Positions 25,996 to 38,700 of a stretch of 64,000 nucleotides of DNA are shown piece by piece; the stretch's first letter is position 1, and each line of letters starts with the position of its first letter. Source of the stretch: Desmodesmus armatus (lineage: Eukaryota; Chlorophyta; Chlorophyceae; Sphaeropleales; Scenedesmaceae); NCBI GenBank assembly GCA_007449985.2, contig VIIQ02000647.1, positions 186,001 to 250,000 of the forward strand, read 5' to 3'. A program made the position numbers and the translations under genes. Below the pieces are notes generated by a model, which saw only the letters and a list, made by a program, of their open reading frames with translations, made no database searches and was not told the origin of the DNA.

Positions 25996-28671
25996 AATTG
26001 GCTGAGTCAGCTTGGCAGGGTGCACAGAGTCATCTCAATGCTGTCTTTGCAATTTTTTTGTGGTAAATCATCGTTGGCTGATTTGCAGCATGGCACTGGA
26101 AAGTGTCACAGTTGCCCAGCCTTTTGTGGGTGCGCACGATCAGCACCCACCAAAACTTGGGACATGGCAAGGCCTGCACCTGAGGATAAGGTGTAGCATC
26201 TTGCTGAATTGGCACAGACTCAGACTATGATAGTCTCACCGAGTCACACTGCAACTTGCAGTCACTCATATGGAATTTGTATGGTCTATCTTCTGTGATC
26301 ATGATCTGCTCTGATCAGAGCATGCAAATTTTCCACCTGGGGTTGTGCGATCCACAAGAGCAGGCTTGCGCGGCTGTGCCAAGGCATCCTTCAAAAGCAG
26401 GCAGAATCAGCACACCACTGTGCGCCTGAAATTGGAGTCAGGCGGCTTTGATCGCAGCAGAACCTGCTTGGAAAGCAGAGTCACCATAACACTCTGCATC
26501 CAACCTTGCAGTCATGATTTTTGGTTGCTTCAGCACCTACTGTGATTCATAATGATCCTTGACTCAAGGCTGAGCCAACCTGCCGGTGTACCCTCTGGTC
26601 TCTGATGGTGTCAGCTTGTCATGATCAGCTTGTCATGACTTGCAGTAGTTGATGGGTGTTGTCAGTTTTTTGTTGACCTCGTTGTGTGTTGCACAGATGG
26701 CAGGAGACCTGGAACTTCCTTGAAGTAGGGCTCTGCGGGTATAAGCTGCTGACGATTTTTGGCAATGCTTCAGCAGGAGCCTCTCACACTTAGTGTAGTT
26801 GGGGGTTCAAAACCCCGGATTCAGCCTGCGGCCAGTCGTGTGACACACGCAGGGCAGCACTCACTATGCTGCATGAGCCGCTGCATGCAGGGCAGTAGGA
26901 GCCCCTCACACTCGGGGTTTCAGTATGGGACTCAGCCTTCCACTCAGGGGTGTGGCGCGCAGAGCAGCACTTCCTATGCTGCACGAGCCCCTGCTCGCTT
27001 GTGCGTGGGTGGTGGGGGGGGGGGGGGAGAATTCACCCTGTGTTTCTGGTGTGTGCTGCGTGAAAGACATGCGAGGCAGGTGCTGCTTGATTTTGACCCA
27101 GCGCCGAGGCTGTGCAAGTGTGCACTGGATACCGCCTTACACAGCGAGGTTCTGCAGAGGCTACGCCTTGAAAGACAGCAATGCGTGACTGTGGTTTTTG
27201 CAAGTGCCACAGGGGAACGTTGCAGGGCTTGGGGTGGCACTTGTTGACTGGTGTGCATCATGGTGGACAGCCAACTGTATGAGTGCCGAACGCTCCCTGG
27301 AGCTCATGCACTGCACATGTAACGACTTTCGTTGTGTGCTTGGGTTCCCCACTGGGACTCATTGAAGGCATTGTACAGTGCAGAGCTTTTCCTTTTGGGT
27401 TTTACCAGGGGGGCGGACTCCCACCGGCTGGCCTCACACTGCCTTGTAACCTCTCCAAGTGTCTTACACAGCGCAATCAGGCCAACCCAACTGCCGGGGG
27501 GCCGAGGCAAAGCCTCACCAGTGAGATACGTCTGACACCCCTAACCCAGCAGAGCTTTCACAATGAAGAAGGCCAAGTTGGCGGCGGCGTGCCGTTTTTG
27601 AACTCGGCGGTGCTGGAACAGCCTTGACCATTGCAGTTTGGTGAGTACAGCGTGTTGTAACCTTGCCCCAAACAGTGGCCATTCCATAATTGAACCACTG
27701 GTTGTCTAGATTCCACTATCAAGAGCTGTTTCGGGTACAGCCCAATAGCAGGCAGCATACGTCTGCCACAGTGTAACACCATGATGGTCTTCACACATTA
27801 CAGAACATACCCCATACATCCATTCAAAATCCTCTCCACTAGCATCCAAAGCACCAGGCAGGCCGTTGCTGGTGCACCAGCTGTAGCACCTCAGAGCCAC
27901 ACAAGTCAATTGCAGTCAGCACCCAGCTCAGTCTCTCAGCAGAATCAGCTGCTGGAGCAGAACCCATCCTGCAAGCTGCACCCAGACCAAACAGCAGCGC
28001 CTGCAGCTGTGTAACTCACTAGGGGCACTGGCCCCTTGGGGGCATCCGGACAAGGCCACATTAGTCATCACTCGATACAAGGGAGACCCCCGTCAGCACT
28101 CACAAAGGCCCGTGATGTCTCTGCCTGAAAGGTGCAACCCCATCTGAGATTGCACACTGTGCCCTGGGCGGTTAGAGGTGGCTACCCCCTCTAAATGACC
28201 TACGCATACTTGCTGTCACCAATGATGTGTCCTGTGATGGTAGCAGCAGAAACAGGAGAAGCAGCAGAAACAGCAGTCAGCACAACTGGTGACCCACCTT
28301 GATGTGGCTGCGATTGATTGAGGAGTTTCAGAAGGGCAGCAGCGTACATCACTGGAAGCTTAGAAGCGAGCACTGCATCATCTCAGTTGATGCTGTCAAG
28401 TGACCGCTGCCATCACGGTGTGGACCATGCCAACACTCAGTGTCGCTGTTGTTGTCTTCACATGCAACAGCTGCTGCTCTGCATGATGCTTTGTGGCATA
28501 AGTCCCCCAGGGTGGCAGGGAGGGGCCTGCTGTCACTCAAGCCTGTCTTCGGCGTCACTTCCCCTTCAAAAAAAGCACTGATTGGCTGCCATCAGATCTC
28601 TTTGCTTCATAAGCACAAATGGAATAAGCACGTTAGTCATGTGTTTTGTATATCACTCCTATCACTCTTAG

Positions 28672-31021
28672 TCACTCACCGCCAAAGAATGGGCTGATCT
28701 CAACCACCACCTGCTTGTACTCAACAGCATCCCCATCCTCAGACTTGTATGCTGAGATCTCACCAGCCTGAGGGGCCTGCAGGAACCACAATACATACAT
28801 TACTTACATAAATTATCAGATAAAATCCAATAATAATCATTAATGAATACTACGCAAGACAGGAGCGGCAAAAACAGCACAGTATTTCTTGGATTCCGGC
28901 GGCAAGAACAGCACAGCAGCGGCAAGGACAGCACAGTGTGGAGAGCGAGCTGGGCTTCCACTGATTTGAATGCGCATGCTGCCTACACATGCAGTGGATG
29001 GAGCCACTCATCCACTCGGAGTGGATGAGTGGCTCCCACTGCAGGCGGCCTTGGTACACTGAGCCCTGACACTAGCTGCACTGCTTAGCTATCCATAACC
29101 ACTCCCGGTCAGCCCCTGTACCACTTGGGGACAAGCCATAGTACTCATCACACACCAACACACCACATGCATCCCCAAACCAAGTAAGTCACCCCCCCCC
29201 CCCCCCGCCCAGACATCTCACCCCTCACCCCTACAAAGACCATGACTTCGTGCAGAATTAAATCAAACCAAATCAAAGTTACACCTGTTGCTATCAAGCT
29301 CAAGAGCTCATGCCAGCCATTCACTGATATCACGGAGATGGCACAACAAACCAGAAGAAACAAAACACTGAGGATCAAGCCAGAGAGTTGCTGACGCTTC
29401 AAGAGGATTGAAACCAGCCCCAAGATCCTCACCTTGACATCAACAAAGGTCCCCAGCTGCTCCACGTAGCCCAGCGTCTGACCCTTCTTCACAGTGTCAC
29501 CTACATTGGCCACATTGCCCTTGCCAACCTTCTTCCCGGCTGCATACTTGCCGCGCCTGAACACTCCCACCTATAAATACACATACGTTTGCAGTGGGTG
29601 GGGGGCAGCTGAGTGGTGTTTGCTGCTGTACTGCAGGGCAAGCTGGTCCTTCCCAGCTGCATACTTGCCGCGCCTGAACACTCCCACCTGGCCAACACCA
29701 GCACAAACCAAAACACAGTTACATACATTTGCAGGGGGTGGGTCGGCAAGTGATGGGTGTTTGCTGCTGTACTTGCAGGGCAAGCCAGTATAAGCGGGTA
29801 GATGCTGTGGGACAAGCTAGCTGCCTTGGCTGGCCAGCGCGTGGCTGGGGACCCCTGAAACTTCAGCCCATGCTTCGATCCAAACAAACTGAGAAACTCT
29901 GTCAGGACCTTCGTAAGCCCTGTAGATGTCCTCCTGCAAGAGTGACAGGTACAGGACATAATGTGTGACTAAACTTACCTTGGGCACTGTCACATACACC
30001 TTCGCCTCATCGATGCTCTCGTTATACTGAGGCTCCTCCATACTGACATAGGGAGCAGCAGCGGCAGCAGGCATGGCTGCAGCAGCTGCTGCTGCCACAG
30101 CATGTACAGGCGCAGCTGCTTCTGGAGAGTCGATGTTGCGGCGGACCCGCAGCTTGAATGTGCCCATCTGCAAATGGGACAGGATCAGGTGCCAAAGAAG
30201 GGTAGGGGGGTTTATGGACAGGTTTGCAGACAAGAGCTGAAAGACTCCCCGGCACGAAGTTATGTTGAGGATCGATATGGCACATAGAGTGAGCTGGCAG
30301 GGGGTACAGGCAACAGCTGTCAGCGCTGGCTAGTGCTGGAGGTGTGTTTTTCAGTAGGGACTAGGATCATATACCAAAAAGGCGGCTGCAAAACTGCAGT
30401 GCGCTCTCCCCTCATACAGCTGCTGTGTTTGTTTGCCCAGTAACTCAGCAACAGTGCAAGAGCAGGGTAAGTGCATGTCAGTGGATGCTCTGCTGATGCT
30501 GCCAGCCTGTCTGCCCGGCAACTCTGCTGCCCAGTGTCAGTGCTGCATCTGCGGTGCTAGCAGCTGCTGCAAACGCCGTGAAAGGACCCGCAACCACGCA
30601 CCTGCAGCTCCATCTCTGCAATTTCTGTGTCTGTCACCAAGGTGTTCAGCAGCTGCTGCACCTGCAGTGAGTTTGCAGGTTGTTTGAGCGATGATGGCAC
30701 GAAGGTGAGCTGAACTGTATCCAAACGTGTAGAAAGGTTACCTGGTGTGTGGAAGGGGCCACATCGGGTCCATCAGTGAACTCTTCCTTGATTTCTGCAG
30801 CAGATGATCGCCGTTGCCAAGCTCTGTGAGCAGCAGGCAAAGCTGTGTCCTTGCAATTGCTGTCTGAAAGTGCTGCACACACCTTCCTTCTTTTTTGCTG
30901 ACTCTTTCTCCACCTTAACGGCCCTGACTGGGGGGCACCGTCTGGGAGCAGTGACGGGGCAGCAACGCCGGTGAGAGGATGCGGGAGCGCTGGCAACCCT
31001 GCCGCGAAGCATTGTGGACAT
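28672..31021 (-). CDS. BADC: Biotin attachment domain-containing protein (BADC), chloroplast
   Basis: BADC proteins resemble the biotin carboxyl carrier subunit of plastid acetyl-CoA carboxylase but are not biotinylated; in plants they take its place in the complex and lower activity. Six exons join in phase: 31021-30883, 30794-30742, 30661-30602, 30167-29979, 29570-29433 and 28776-28672 (TGA). Exon 1 (MSTMLRGRVASAPASSHRR) looks like a plastid transit peptide. Exon 3 reads LLNTLVTDTEIAEMELQ and exon 4 MGTFKLRVRRNID, as in BCCP/BADC N-terminal regions, followed by an Ala/Pro linker. The lipoyl-like domain ends with KKGQTLGYVEQLGTFVDV and AGEISAYKSEDGDAVEY. Where BCCP has the AMKM biotinyl lysine this protein has VEQLG, the BADC signature. 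Likely acts in the chloroplast stroma. GGTGAGTGA at the 3' end could be a donor instead of a stop, but the product ends where BADCs normally end. Confidence 0.85.
29001..29035. repeat. Perfect 17-bp hairpin in BADC intron 5
   Basis: GAGCCACTCATCCACTC (29001-29017), one G, then its exact complement (29019-29035); partly matched GCAGTG/CACTGC flanks extend the stem. In RNA this would be a strong hairpin. Confidence 0.75.
29257..29370 (+). repeat. Interspersed repeat, copy 1 (BADC intron)
   Basis: Contains AATCAAAGTTACACCTG, then AAGCTCAAGAGCTCATGCCA and CCATTCACTGATATCACGGA. Related copies lie at 52723-52850, 60911-61002 (inverted) and 61455-61530. This copy ends about 60 bases from the exon at 29433. 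Confidence 0.8.
29534..29688 (-). repeat. Duplicated 3' splice site and start of BADC exon 5
   Basis: About 40 bases encoding VGVFRRGKYAAG, with an AG acceptor, occur at 29531-29571 (used) and again, shifted 117 bases upstream in the gene, at 29650-29688. The intron part between them is also partly repeated (TTTGCAG, GTGTTTGCTGCTGTACT). Confidence 0.8.
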
Positions 31022-31587
31022 TGTGTCACGAAGAATTTACAGTATAGTGTTCACGTGAAAGCCAGCTGATTGTTCTTGCCAGTGCGCCTCTGGTCAACAT
31101 CAACGGTGAGGATATTTGCTGCTGCACAAGATGCCAGAGGATAGCGATCACAACAGGCATCGCTGGGCGGCGGTTCGACAAGGTCACACTGTTATGCTAA
31201 CGCCTGCAAAACCCTGAGTAAGTCCGATGCAAGAGGCAGGGGGTTTGGGTGCAATGATCTAGCTGGTTGTGATATGGGTTGCCATTTATCCAGCCTTGGT
31301 GCATGACCCCTCCCAGTTCAGACAGGCACCCCACTGTCTACATACACAGTGTGTGTACACATGCAATGGAGCGGCCCCAAAGTGGATTGCAAGCATACTT
31401 TGTAGCCGTGGGCAGTGCTGACGCAAAGCTAGTAAGTTGACAAGTCCTCACATGCCCTGCTTCATGCACCACAGCACCTGTCACAGCTCATGTACCCTCC
31501 CCCCCATCTCACCCCCGCTCACCCCCCCCCCCCTCACCTTTACACACGATGGGGTGTAATCACCTTTGGGTGTGTTCTGGCCTGCAG

Positions 31588-34500
31588 GAGACCCTGGTGG
31601 AGTTACTGGATGCTCTGAGGGACTCTTCTTCCAGGCTGGCAGTAGCAGTAGCATGCAGGTGGGTGTGTTGACTCATGCAGCTCCCAAGCAAGGCAGACAG
31701 AGTTATGTGTCACACACGCACAGTAGAGTGATGTGTGTCACAACAGAGAGGATGATTGGAAGGCATGCATGGCTATGACACATATGTTCGTGGTGCCCTC
31801 AGCCAAATTTGCAGCTGTGCCAAGTAACAGGCTGTGCATGTGAGCTGTTTCCATCCGCAACAAAGTGTGGCAGGACCCGTCCCATGCGTATACTTCCATG
31901 TCTCCATACCTGTGGCAGACGTCTAGTGCCATGTGGTGTCTGGTGCATGCCGTCGCACTAGTTGGGTCTATAGCTGCGGTGCATGCTGACACACTACATG
32001 GGTCTACAGCTGCTTGGGGTCAAGGTGCGTGTGTAGACACAGGGAGTGCATCCAGCCAATATGTGTGTGTGTGTTGGGGGGGGGGGGGTCCAACAAGTGG
32101 ATGCTTTCACTTTCAGGTGCATCTGTGAAATGTTTGTGGCACTGGCAACCAGTCTGAGAGCGACTCCTTACACCAGGCGGCGCCCCCTTGTACAAACAAA
32201 ATCCCACATGTTGCAAGTTCAAGTGTGTGTCTGCGCTTACTCCTTGATTCTCTGCACACGCAGTTCAAGAGACAGCTTGGACGCCGTCGCAGCAGCCTTG
32301 GCGCATGGCGGAGGCTTCAACATTGCTGTTTTGGTGAGCTCCCCTGAGAATCAGCAGCTCCACCAAAAAAAAGGAGCTGCAGGACCAGCTGCCGTGGCCA
32401 TTGCACTCACATGCAGCACCATCAATTGTGGTACCACCCTGCACTGTCGGTATTGTCTGGAAGTGCTTCCCAGCGTCAGTCATGTTGTCTTGTCCGAATG
32501 ATTTTGACATTACGATGAAACATGTGTCCACCTGTGGCATGCCCGTTTTTGTCTGGATGGAGTTGAATTGAGAAGAGTGCACAAGGTCAGCCAGTGCCGG
32601 CCCCAAGGGCTGCAGATTTTTGAGCTGAGACTCAAAGCACACCACATGCACCAGCTGTGTTTGGAGTCACAGGCACCTGTGCTGCACTGGGCACATATAC
32701 CTTGCAGGTCCTTTGTGCTGCTGCTACTAAATGTTTTTGTACTGAGCCAGAACCCTGCCTGATCCCCGTCTCAGGAGTATAATCAGGCGCATAGGGCGGT
32801 GCAGCAAAGGCTGCTGTGCACACTTTGTGTGTTCCGACGTTGTCTGTTTTGCTGCAGCATTCCGACATGGACCAGTATGACATGGAACAGCAGGTGATGC
32901 AGCTGAAGCGGGCACTGCCGCAGCCTGTTCAAAGTGCGCACAAGGGAGGAAGGGTGGGAGGGAGAGAGGGAGGAGAGGGGGGGGGGTGGAGGAAGGAGGA
33001 GGGGAGGTGGAGGAAGGTACCTTGCTTGGGCTGTGCTGGGGCTGTTCATGTTGCAGCGCGCCCGCCTGTTCAAGGTAAGCACAAGGGCGCCTGTTGCTTC
33101 AAGTCCCATGAAAAGGCCCATGAACAGCCCATGAGCAGCCCATGAGCAGCCCCAGCACAGCCCCAGCAACTTGCTTGGGGCAGGGATGGAGGCAGAGCAG
33201 GGATGGAGGCAGGGAGTGAGGGAGGCAGGACTGTCAGGCCAGGGAGGCAGGCAGCTGAGCAAGTTGCTGGGGCTGTGCTGGGGCCGTTCGTGTTGCAGCA
33301 CCTATCATGGTTGGACCCACTCAGCCACTGGGTGAAGCCTATTGCCCCTGCCAGTTGTATCTGGTTGGCCACAGCGAGATGTGGGTGACAGGAGGCTGCT
33401 GCAATCATCAGGATGCAGTGACGCACACTTTTCAGCTTTTGCAAGGAGGTATATCACCTGCCATGTCATATATCAAACATACACCACTAGCCAATTCCTT
33501 GTTGCTGGCATGTCTGGGTAGGGTAGGTTTCCCTCTCATGTGCTTGCCCTTACAAGGTGTGGTAGCCTACCGCACGTGGCACATTGCGCACCGTAAACGA
33601 CACATTATCTTTGTTGGAGCCTGCCGCAGCTGTCCCCCCACTTGCAAGCAGCAGCAGGCAGGCAGCCGTGCAAGTCCTGCTGCTGCAAGTATGCAAGCTG
33701 TCCCTCTTTCAAGCATCTGTCATCACAGCGTCAGGTACTGTGGCCCTGTTGCTGCATGTTGCTCAACTACCTGCAGGCGCACAACTGCAGCAGTCAGCAC
33801 AACCACAACTACAGCAGGCACTGGAGCCACAGCCAGCGGGGCCATCTCCGCAGCTACAGCAGCTTTCCGCCCCCGAAGAGCAGGACACTAGGTCAATAGC
33901 TCTTGTCAGCACTGATGTATGCCTCAAGGTGCTCCATAAGGACTTGCTACCGCTGGGGCCGTCACTATTGATACAGTATGACCTTCCTGCTACGAAGGTA
34001 AGCGTGCAAGATGGTTTCAGCAGAGCAGCAAGTAGGGCAGCTTGGCAGCCATGGCTCTCCGCATGCGTCCTATCGTGGTCCTGCTTCATCAGTGGCTTGG
34101 CCACTGGATGATCCATGGATCACCCTGGCTGATTCAAAGAATGGGCAAGGTGCACATGCAGATAAGGTGCACGGTACTTGGGAATGGGGGAATTGCCCCA
34201 GCAAGGGTACACGCATGTACCGTTACCTGACGAGATGGCATCGCAGGTTTGATGTTGCCACGTCGCTCACTGGACTCACGTGCACCCACAAAGCCTGTCT
34301 TTTGCAGAAGACTGCTGCCAATGCCACTACCCACCAGTGTCACATGGCCTTCTACTAATTGTGGCATCCTGCAGGGCATGAAAGGGCTGGAACATTGAGC
34401 TGACAGGCTTCTTCCGTGGCTTTCCACACCACCGCACCCACTTGCTCACAGCTTTCAAACCTTTAATGATGAGTCACTGATGACACACCACGCTGTCATA

Positions 34501-34695
34501 AATTTGCAGGAGGTGTTGCAGCGGCGGCTGGCGTGTGTGTTTGGCAGCAGCAAGGAGCGCAGCAGGAAGGGCAGCCGGCTGGTTGTCATAGACTTTCTGG
34601 TGGCGGGGCAGCTGGCAGCCTTCAGGACTAGGGAGCGCATGACCAGCTTGGCAGTGCAGGAGATGCCTGTACATGTGCCGGACGTGTTTGGGTGA
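31588..34695 (+). CDS. Degenerate eIF4A/DEAD-box C-terminal helicase domain protein
   Basis: Exons 31588-31658, 32264-32333, 32858-32933, about 33618-33997 and 34510-34695 join in phase. The product tracks the C-terminal RecA domain of eIF4A: ETLVELLDALRDSSSRLAVAV (motif IV region), SLDAVAAAL, HSDMDQYDMEQQ (for the MHGDMDQ stretch), then IALVSTDVCLKVLHKDLLP (for the LITTDLLARGID motif V), LLIQYDLPATKEEVLQRRL (for INYDLP and the motif VI region) and the C-terminus MTSLAVQEMPVHVPDVFG, close to the eIF4A ending. The motif VI arginines (HRIGRGGR) are lost, so ATP-driven unwinding is unlikely. An Ala/Gln/Ser insert sits at about 33735-33890. No N-terminal DEAD domain is visible between the BADC start and 31588. 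It could be a pseudo-helicase or a broken gene. Confidence 0.65.
33057..33074 (+). repeat. Possible 18-base microexon duplicated from the preceding exon end
   Basis: TTGCAG precedes CGCGCCCGCCTGTTCAAG, followed by GTAAGC. It resembles the end of the 32858-32933 exon (GCCTGTTCAA then GTGCGCACAAGGG). Being 18 bases, its inclusion would keep phase. Confidence 0.4.
33150..33283. repeat. 26-bp inverted repeat in eIF4A-like intron
   Basis: Arms 33150-33175 and 33258-33283 are exact reverse complements (CCCCAGCACAGCCCC... and its complement), separated by about 80 G-rich bases. Confidence 0.75.
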
Positions 34696-35724
34696 CAACC
34701 TGGGGCTGGCACCTGTGGGCTGTATCGCAAAACAAGTTAGGGTTTAAGGTTTAGCCCGGCCAAGTAGAAGTTGGTCTGCAGGGTAGCTGCACTGAGGGTT
34801 TTGTGACACGTGTCGGCAGGGTGGGTTGCGTTCTTGCTATCTGCAGTGGCTGTAGCAGCTCCCGTGCTTGAAGCCTTGCACTCAGCATTCTTTCAGAGTT
34901 TGGGAAATGCAGTTGGACGATGTTGCAGGCGTGATGGCGGAATGGAACCTGATCTGTCTGGTCTTGGCCAGTCTGCCCAGATACACCACTGTCGACATGT
35001 GGCTAAATTCACAATCACTGCGGGTGCTGGCTGAGGCTGTGTGCATTGTTGGCGTGTGGGTGGGAAACAGTGGCAGCATCACCTCACCAGCGCATTGTGC
35101 ACAAAGCCCGGGCAATCTGTCTTGAACTACAGATGCTCAGTAGTACATGCTTGTGTCTCGAGTTGCCTCTTGAGTATGAGTGTGGTGGTGGCCGTGAGCC
35201 CAGCATGACTTGTCGTGGCCTGCCAGAAGCGCCCTGCCAAGATATCACAGATATTGTTGGACTTGGCTGCTTGTAGTGGGTATGGGCCTGCTGACGGATT
35301 GTGTGGTCATGTACAGCAGTTGATATGGCACATGCAGCAGCAACATGCAGAGCAACATTAACAGCATTGCCGGCTGGTGGCCTTGATGACGCCTTGATGG
35401 GATGGCAGTGGTGGATGAGCTGGACAGTTGAGTCCCTGGTCTTGACCGTGACTGGTGGAAGTAGCAGACAGCGTGGTCTAAGAGGTCCCTTATCTTGACA
35501 AAGTGTGACCACCGAGACGCAATATCTTCCCTTAGTCATGGCGTTTTTGGGCAGAATAGTTTTATTGTTGCCCAATACTTGTACGGTGATGGCTTCACTT
35601 CAAGGACTGTGATACACATCAGAACAATCAAGCATCCGTCGCGAAAAACAAGCCAAACATCGCTGTCTGGTGTCTCTATAGGTGCGTTGATGACTGATCT
35701 GTAAGTCTGTAGGTCTTCTGGCTC
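34696..35724. other. Intergenic region upstream of the kinase gene
   Basis: About 1 kb between the eIF4A-like stop and the kinase ATG. Nothing recognisable is coded; it should hold the kinase promoter. An AGTTTTATTG stretch near 35558 is not convincing as a TATA box. Confidence 0.4.
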
Positions 35725-38700
35725 ATGGGAGCAGGTCAGAGTTCGCCAGCGCAAGTTCGATTCCATGGTGCTCGCGACCAAGGCAAGCAGCTGGACGAGA
35801 GGGCTGGGGCACACCTCAGGGCAAGGTGAGTATTCTTTTCTACATGTTGTAGTGTTGAGCCGTCCTGGCACCGTCGTGTTGAAAGCACGGTGGTTCTCCG
35901 TTCTGAGCTTTCCCAACACGGCCAGAGAGCCATCACGCGCGCCCTGGAAGCCTTGAACAAGACGTGCTGGCACCTTGGCTTGTGCTGCCATGCGGACGCA
36001 GGATACAATCGCTGGAGGAGCTGTGTGCCCATGTCGAGCCTGGCCGAAGGGCCCAGGTGCTGCAGCAGCTTGCGGGCGGGCAAACAGACCAGGAGACGTT
36101 GAGCGTTGCCAACGTGTCGTCGTCCAGGCCACCCGAGTTCCAGCCTGGTGAGGAAGGGTGCTGCTGCAGGGTGATCACAGCTGTTCCAAGGCCAGGTCTG
36201 CTGAGCTGGCCCTGCCTCTGTCCCGTTTCCTTTCCATGCAGGCCAATTGATTGCAGCAGGCAGCTATGGCAGAGTCTATGCTGGTGAGCGGGGAGGGTGT
36301 AGCCGCTCGGGGTTGGCTGGTTGGTTGTCGGCCACCATGTGGGCCCTGTGTGCTGATGGCACCCGTCTGTGGCTGGAAGTGCGCCGAAGATCAGCTCAAC
36401 AGCCAGCTGGTTTGTTCACATGACAGCAGCACCACTGACCTCAGCAGGAACAATGTGTAGAGTGTCCAGGAGGAGCAGGACCCAACCACTGCCCGCCCTT
36501 AATTCCTGCAGGCACCTATGCTGACCAGCCAGCAGCGCTCAAGTTGCTGCTGCTGGATGAGGAGACTGCGCATGCCATCCTCAACGAGGTCCGGTTGTGC
36601 CTCAAGCTCAACCACAAAAACCTGGTGCAGCTGCTGGACTGCGCTGTTGTAGCCACCAACAAGCAGGCTGTCGCAGCAGGTTTCCCGGTGGGTCTGCAGC
36701 TGTTCTGGATACCATTAGGCAATGCGTCAGACCTGCCTTGCATCCCTTACAAGTCCCTTATCGCAGCCTCCATGCCACCCGTCGGTGTTTGGGTCCTGCT
36801 CCCATGTCAACATTGTCAATTTGGGGTGTGTCTGTGCCGAACTGGCACGCGTGCTATTTAGGGAGGCTGGGCACTGGCGCATGCTGACGGGCTGGTGCGT
36901 CGCCCTCCCTATGCATTTTTGATGCAGGTACCTGCAACGCCAGGCGGGTCGTTTGCAGGTCAGCAACAGATTTTGCCAGTGTTTGGTGCAACCAGCAGCC
37001 CCGCTACCCCCTTGGCAGCCAACGCATTCAGCTACTTGCCAGTTGTGTCCAGCAGCAAGGTGCCCTTCAGCAGCTCCTCACAGGCAGGGGGCCATGCTGC
37101 CAGCAGCAGCAGCGACAGCGGCGAATGCGCGGAAGCAGCGCCCAGTGATGGAGTTACCCTATCAGCAGAGGCGCTACAACAGGACAGCAGCAGGCCTGTG
37201 CTGTCATCGTCCCTGGCACACGCCTGCTTTGAGGTGTGGATTGCTATGGAGCTGTGTGATGGGGGCACACTGGCAGAGCAGCTGCAGCGCGGCTTTCACT
37301 GCTTCCCAAACAGCAACATCGTCGACATGGTGAGTGATGGGGCGTGCGCAACATGGGTGGCTTGTTTGCAGGCTGGCTTTCCAGACTGTGTTGTGGCAGC
37401 TACACGGCGTTTGCAAGGCCATGGCGCACTTTATTTGTTGCAGCATGTTGTGGTGGCATGCTGTGCCACTAGAGGTGCCCCAAAGCCAGCTGTAACAAGT
37501 TGTGGCCGCTGATCCTCCTCCTGCTGCTGCTTTTGTGGAGCAGGAGCAGCTGCTGCAAGTGGGTCTCGACATGGGGCACGCGCTCACCTACATGCACCGC
37601 GAGAGCGTGTGCCATGGCGACCTCAAGACAGAGAACGTGCTTCTCAAGACACTGTCCCCCAGCTCAGTGGCAGACCTGCAGCGGTCCTGCTCTTCCTGTG
37701 GCAGCACCTGCTGCGCGGACGACTGCTGGCTGACATTCCTCTGCAACAGCAGCTCGGCTGGCACAAGCAGCGCCTGCCCCCGCTACTGCCGCAGCTGCAG
37801 CGGGGGTTCCTGCTGGTCCTGCTACAGCCGTGGCGTTGGCTGCGTGGAGGGCGGCAGCAGCAGCCCCGACACGAGCAGCTCCTGCAGCAGCAACACCAGC
37901 GGCCCAAATGCAGAACGGCGCAGCAAGCCTGGCTTCAAGACCAGTCACCTGCTTTCGGGGCTTTGCTGCCTGGCGTCCCCATCGTCCTGCGCCACGGAGG
38001 ACGATGTGTGGGAGGAGGAGGAGCGTGCGACGCTGTCTGGCTGCTTCGCCTGCGGCGGCTGTGGGGTCATGACCCTGGAGCCCAGCGCTCCCAGCAGGCA
38101 TGGTAGGGCGCGCAGTGTGCTCGCTGAGGCTCCGTTGCGGCAACAGCAGCAGCAACAGCTGGAGGGGCTGCTGGGTCAGCCTGCTGCTGCAGCCGCAGCA
38201 GCGGCGCCTGGCGTGTTTGATCCTCTCGGTCAGCTGCCGCCTCTCAGCAGCAGCCAACCACATGTGCTGGATCAACCACCCGTCAGCACAGCTGCAGGTG
38301 GCAGCTCCTGTGGGACAGATTATGCACTGCCGGCTGGCTACCACTCATTCAGGGAGAGCATGCCACCCTCCATCATGGAGGATTCTTTGCTGCAGCAGCT
38401 GCAGGAGCCGCTGCTGTCGCATGGCAGTTTGGCGGGCGCAGCGCAGCTGGTGCACAGTGGGATGGCTCTGGAGGATGTGCCAGAAGAGGAGCATGTTGCG
38501 CCTCTCAGCCTCTACACACAGGCCCGTCAGCGGCGCCGCAGCCGATGCCTGCCACATGGGGTGGTGCTGCCCGCGGCCCTCGCAGCTGCAGCAGCTGCTG
38601 CAGGTTTGGGCAATCCCAGCGACGTCGTGCATGGTTCATCAGCCACATCAAGCAACGGCAGCACCAGCAGCGGCAGCGATGACGAAGCAGGGGCATCTGG

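Larger units (their letters stand above)
24027..28671. other. Gene-poor region between RRM gene and BADC
   Basis: About 4.6 kb without a gene I can support. It holds the palindromes at 25039 and 25972, a 31-bp tandem repeat at 25876, a G run near 27014 and several CA/GT-rich stretches. Short open frames here lack domains and plausible splice structure. Confidence 0.5.

Noticed and set aside
35536..36132. 198-residue minus-strand frame upstream of the kinase
   Set aside because: Overlaps the supported first kinase exons in antisense and shows no domain.
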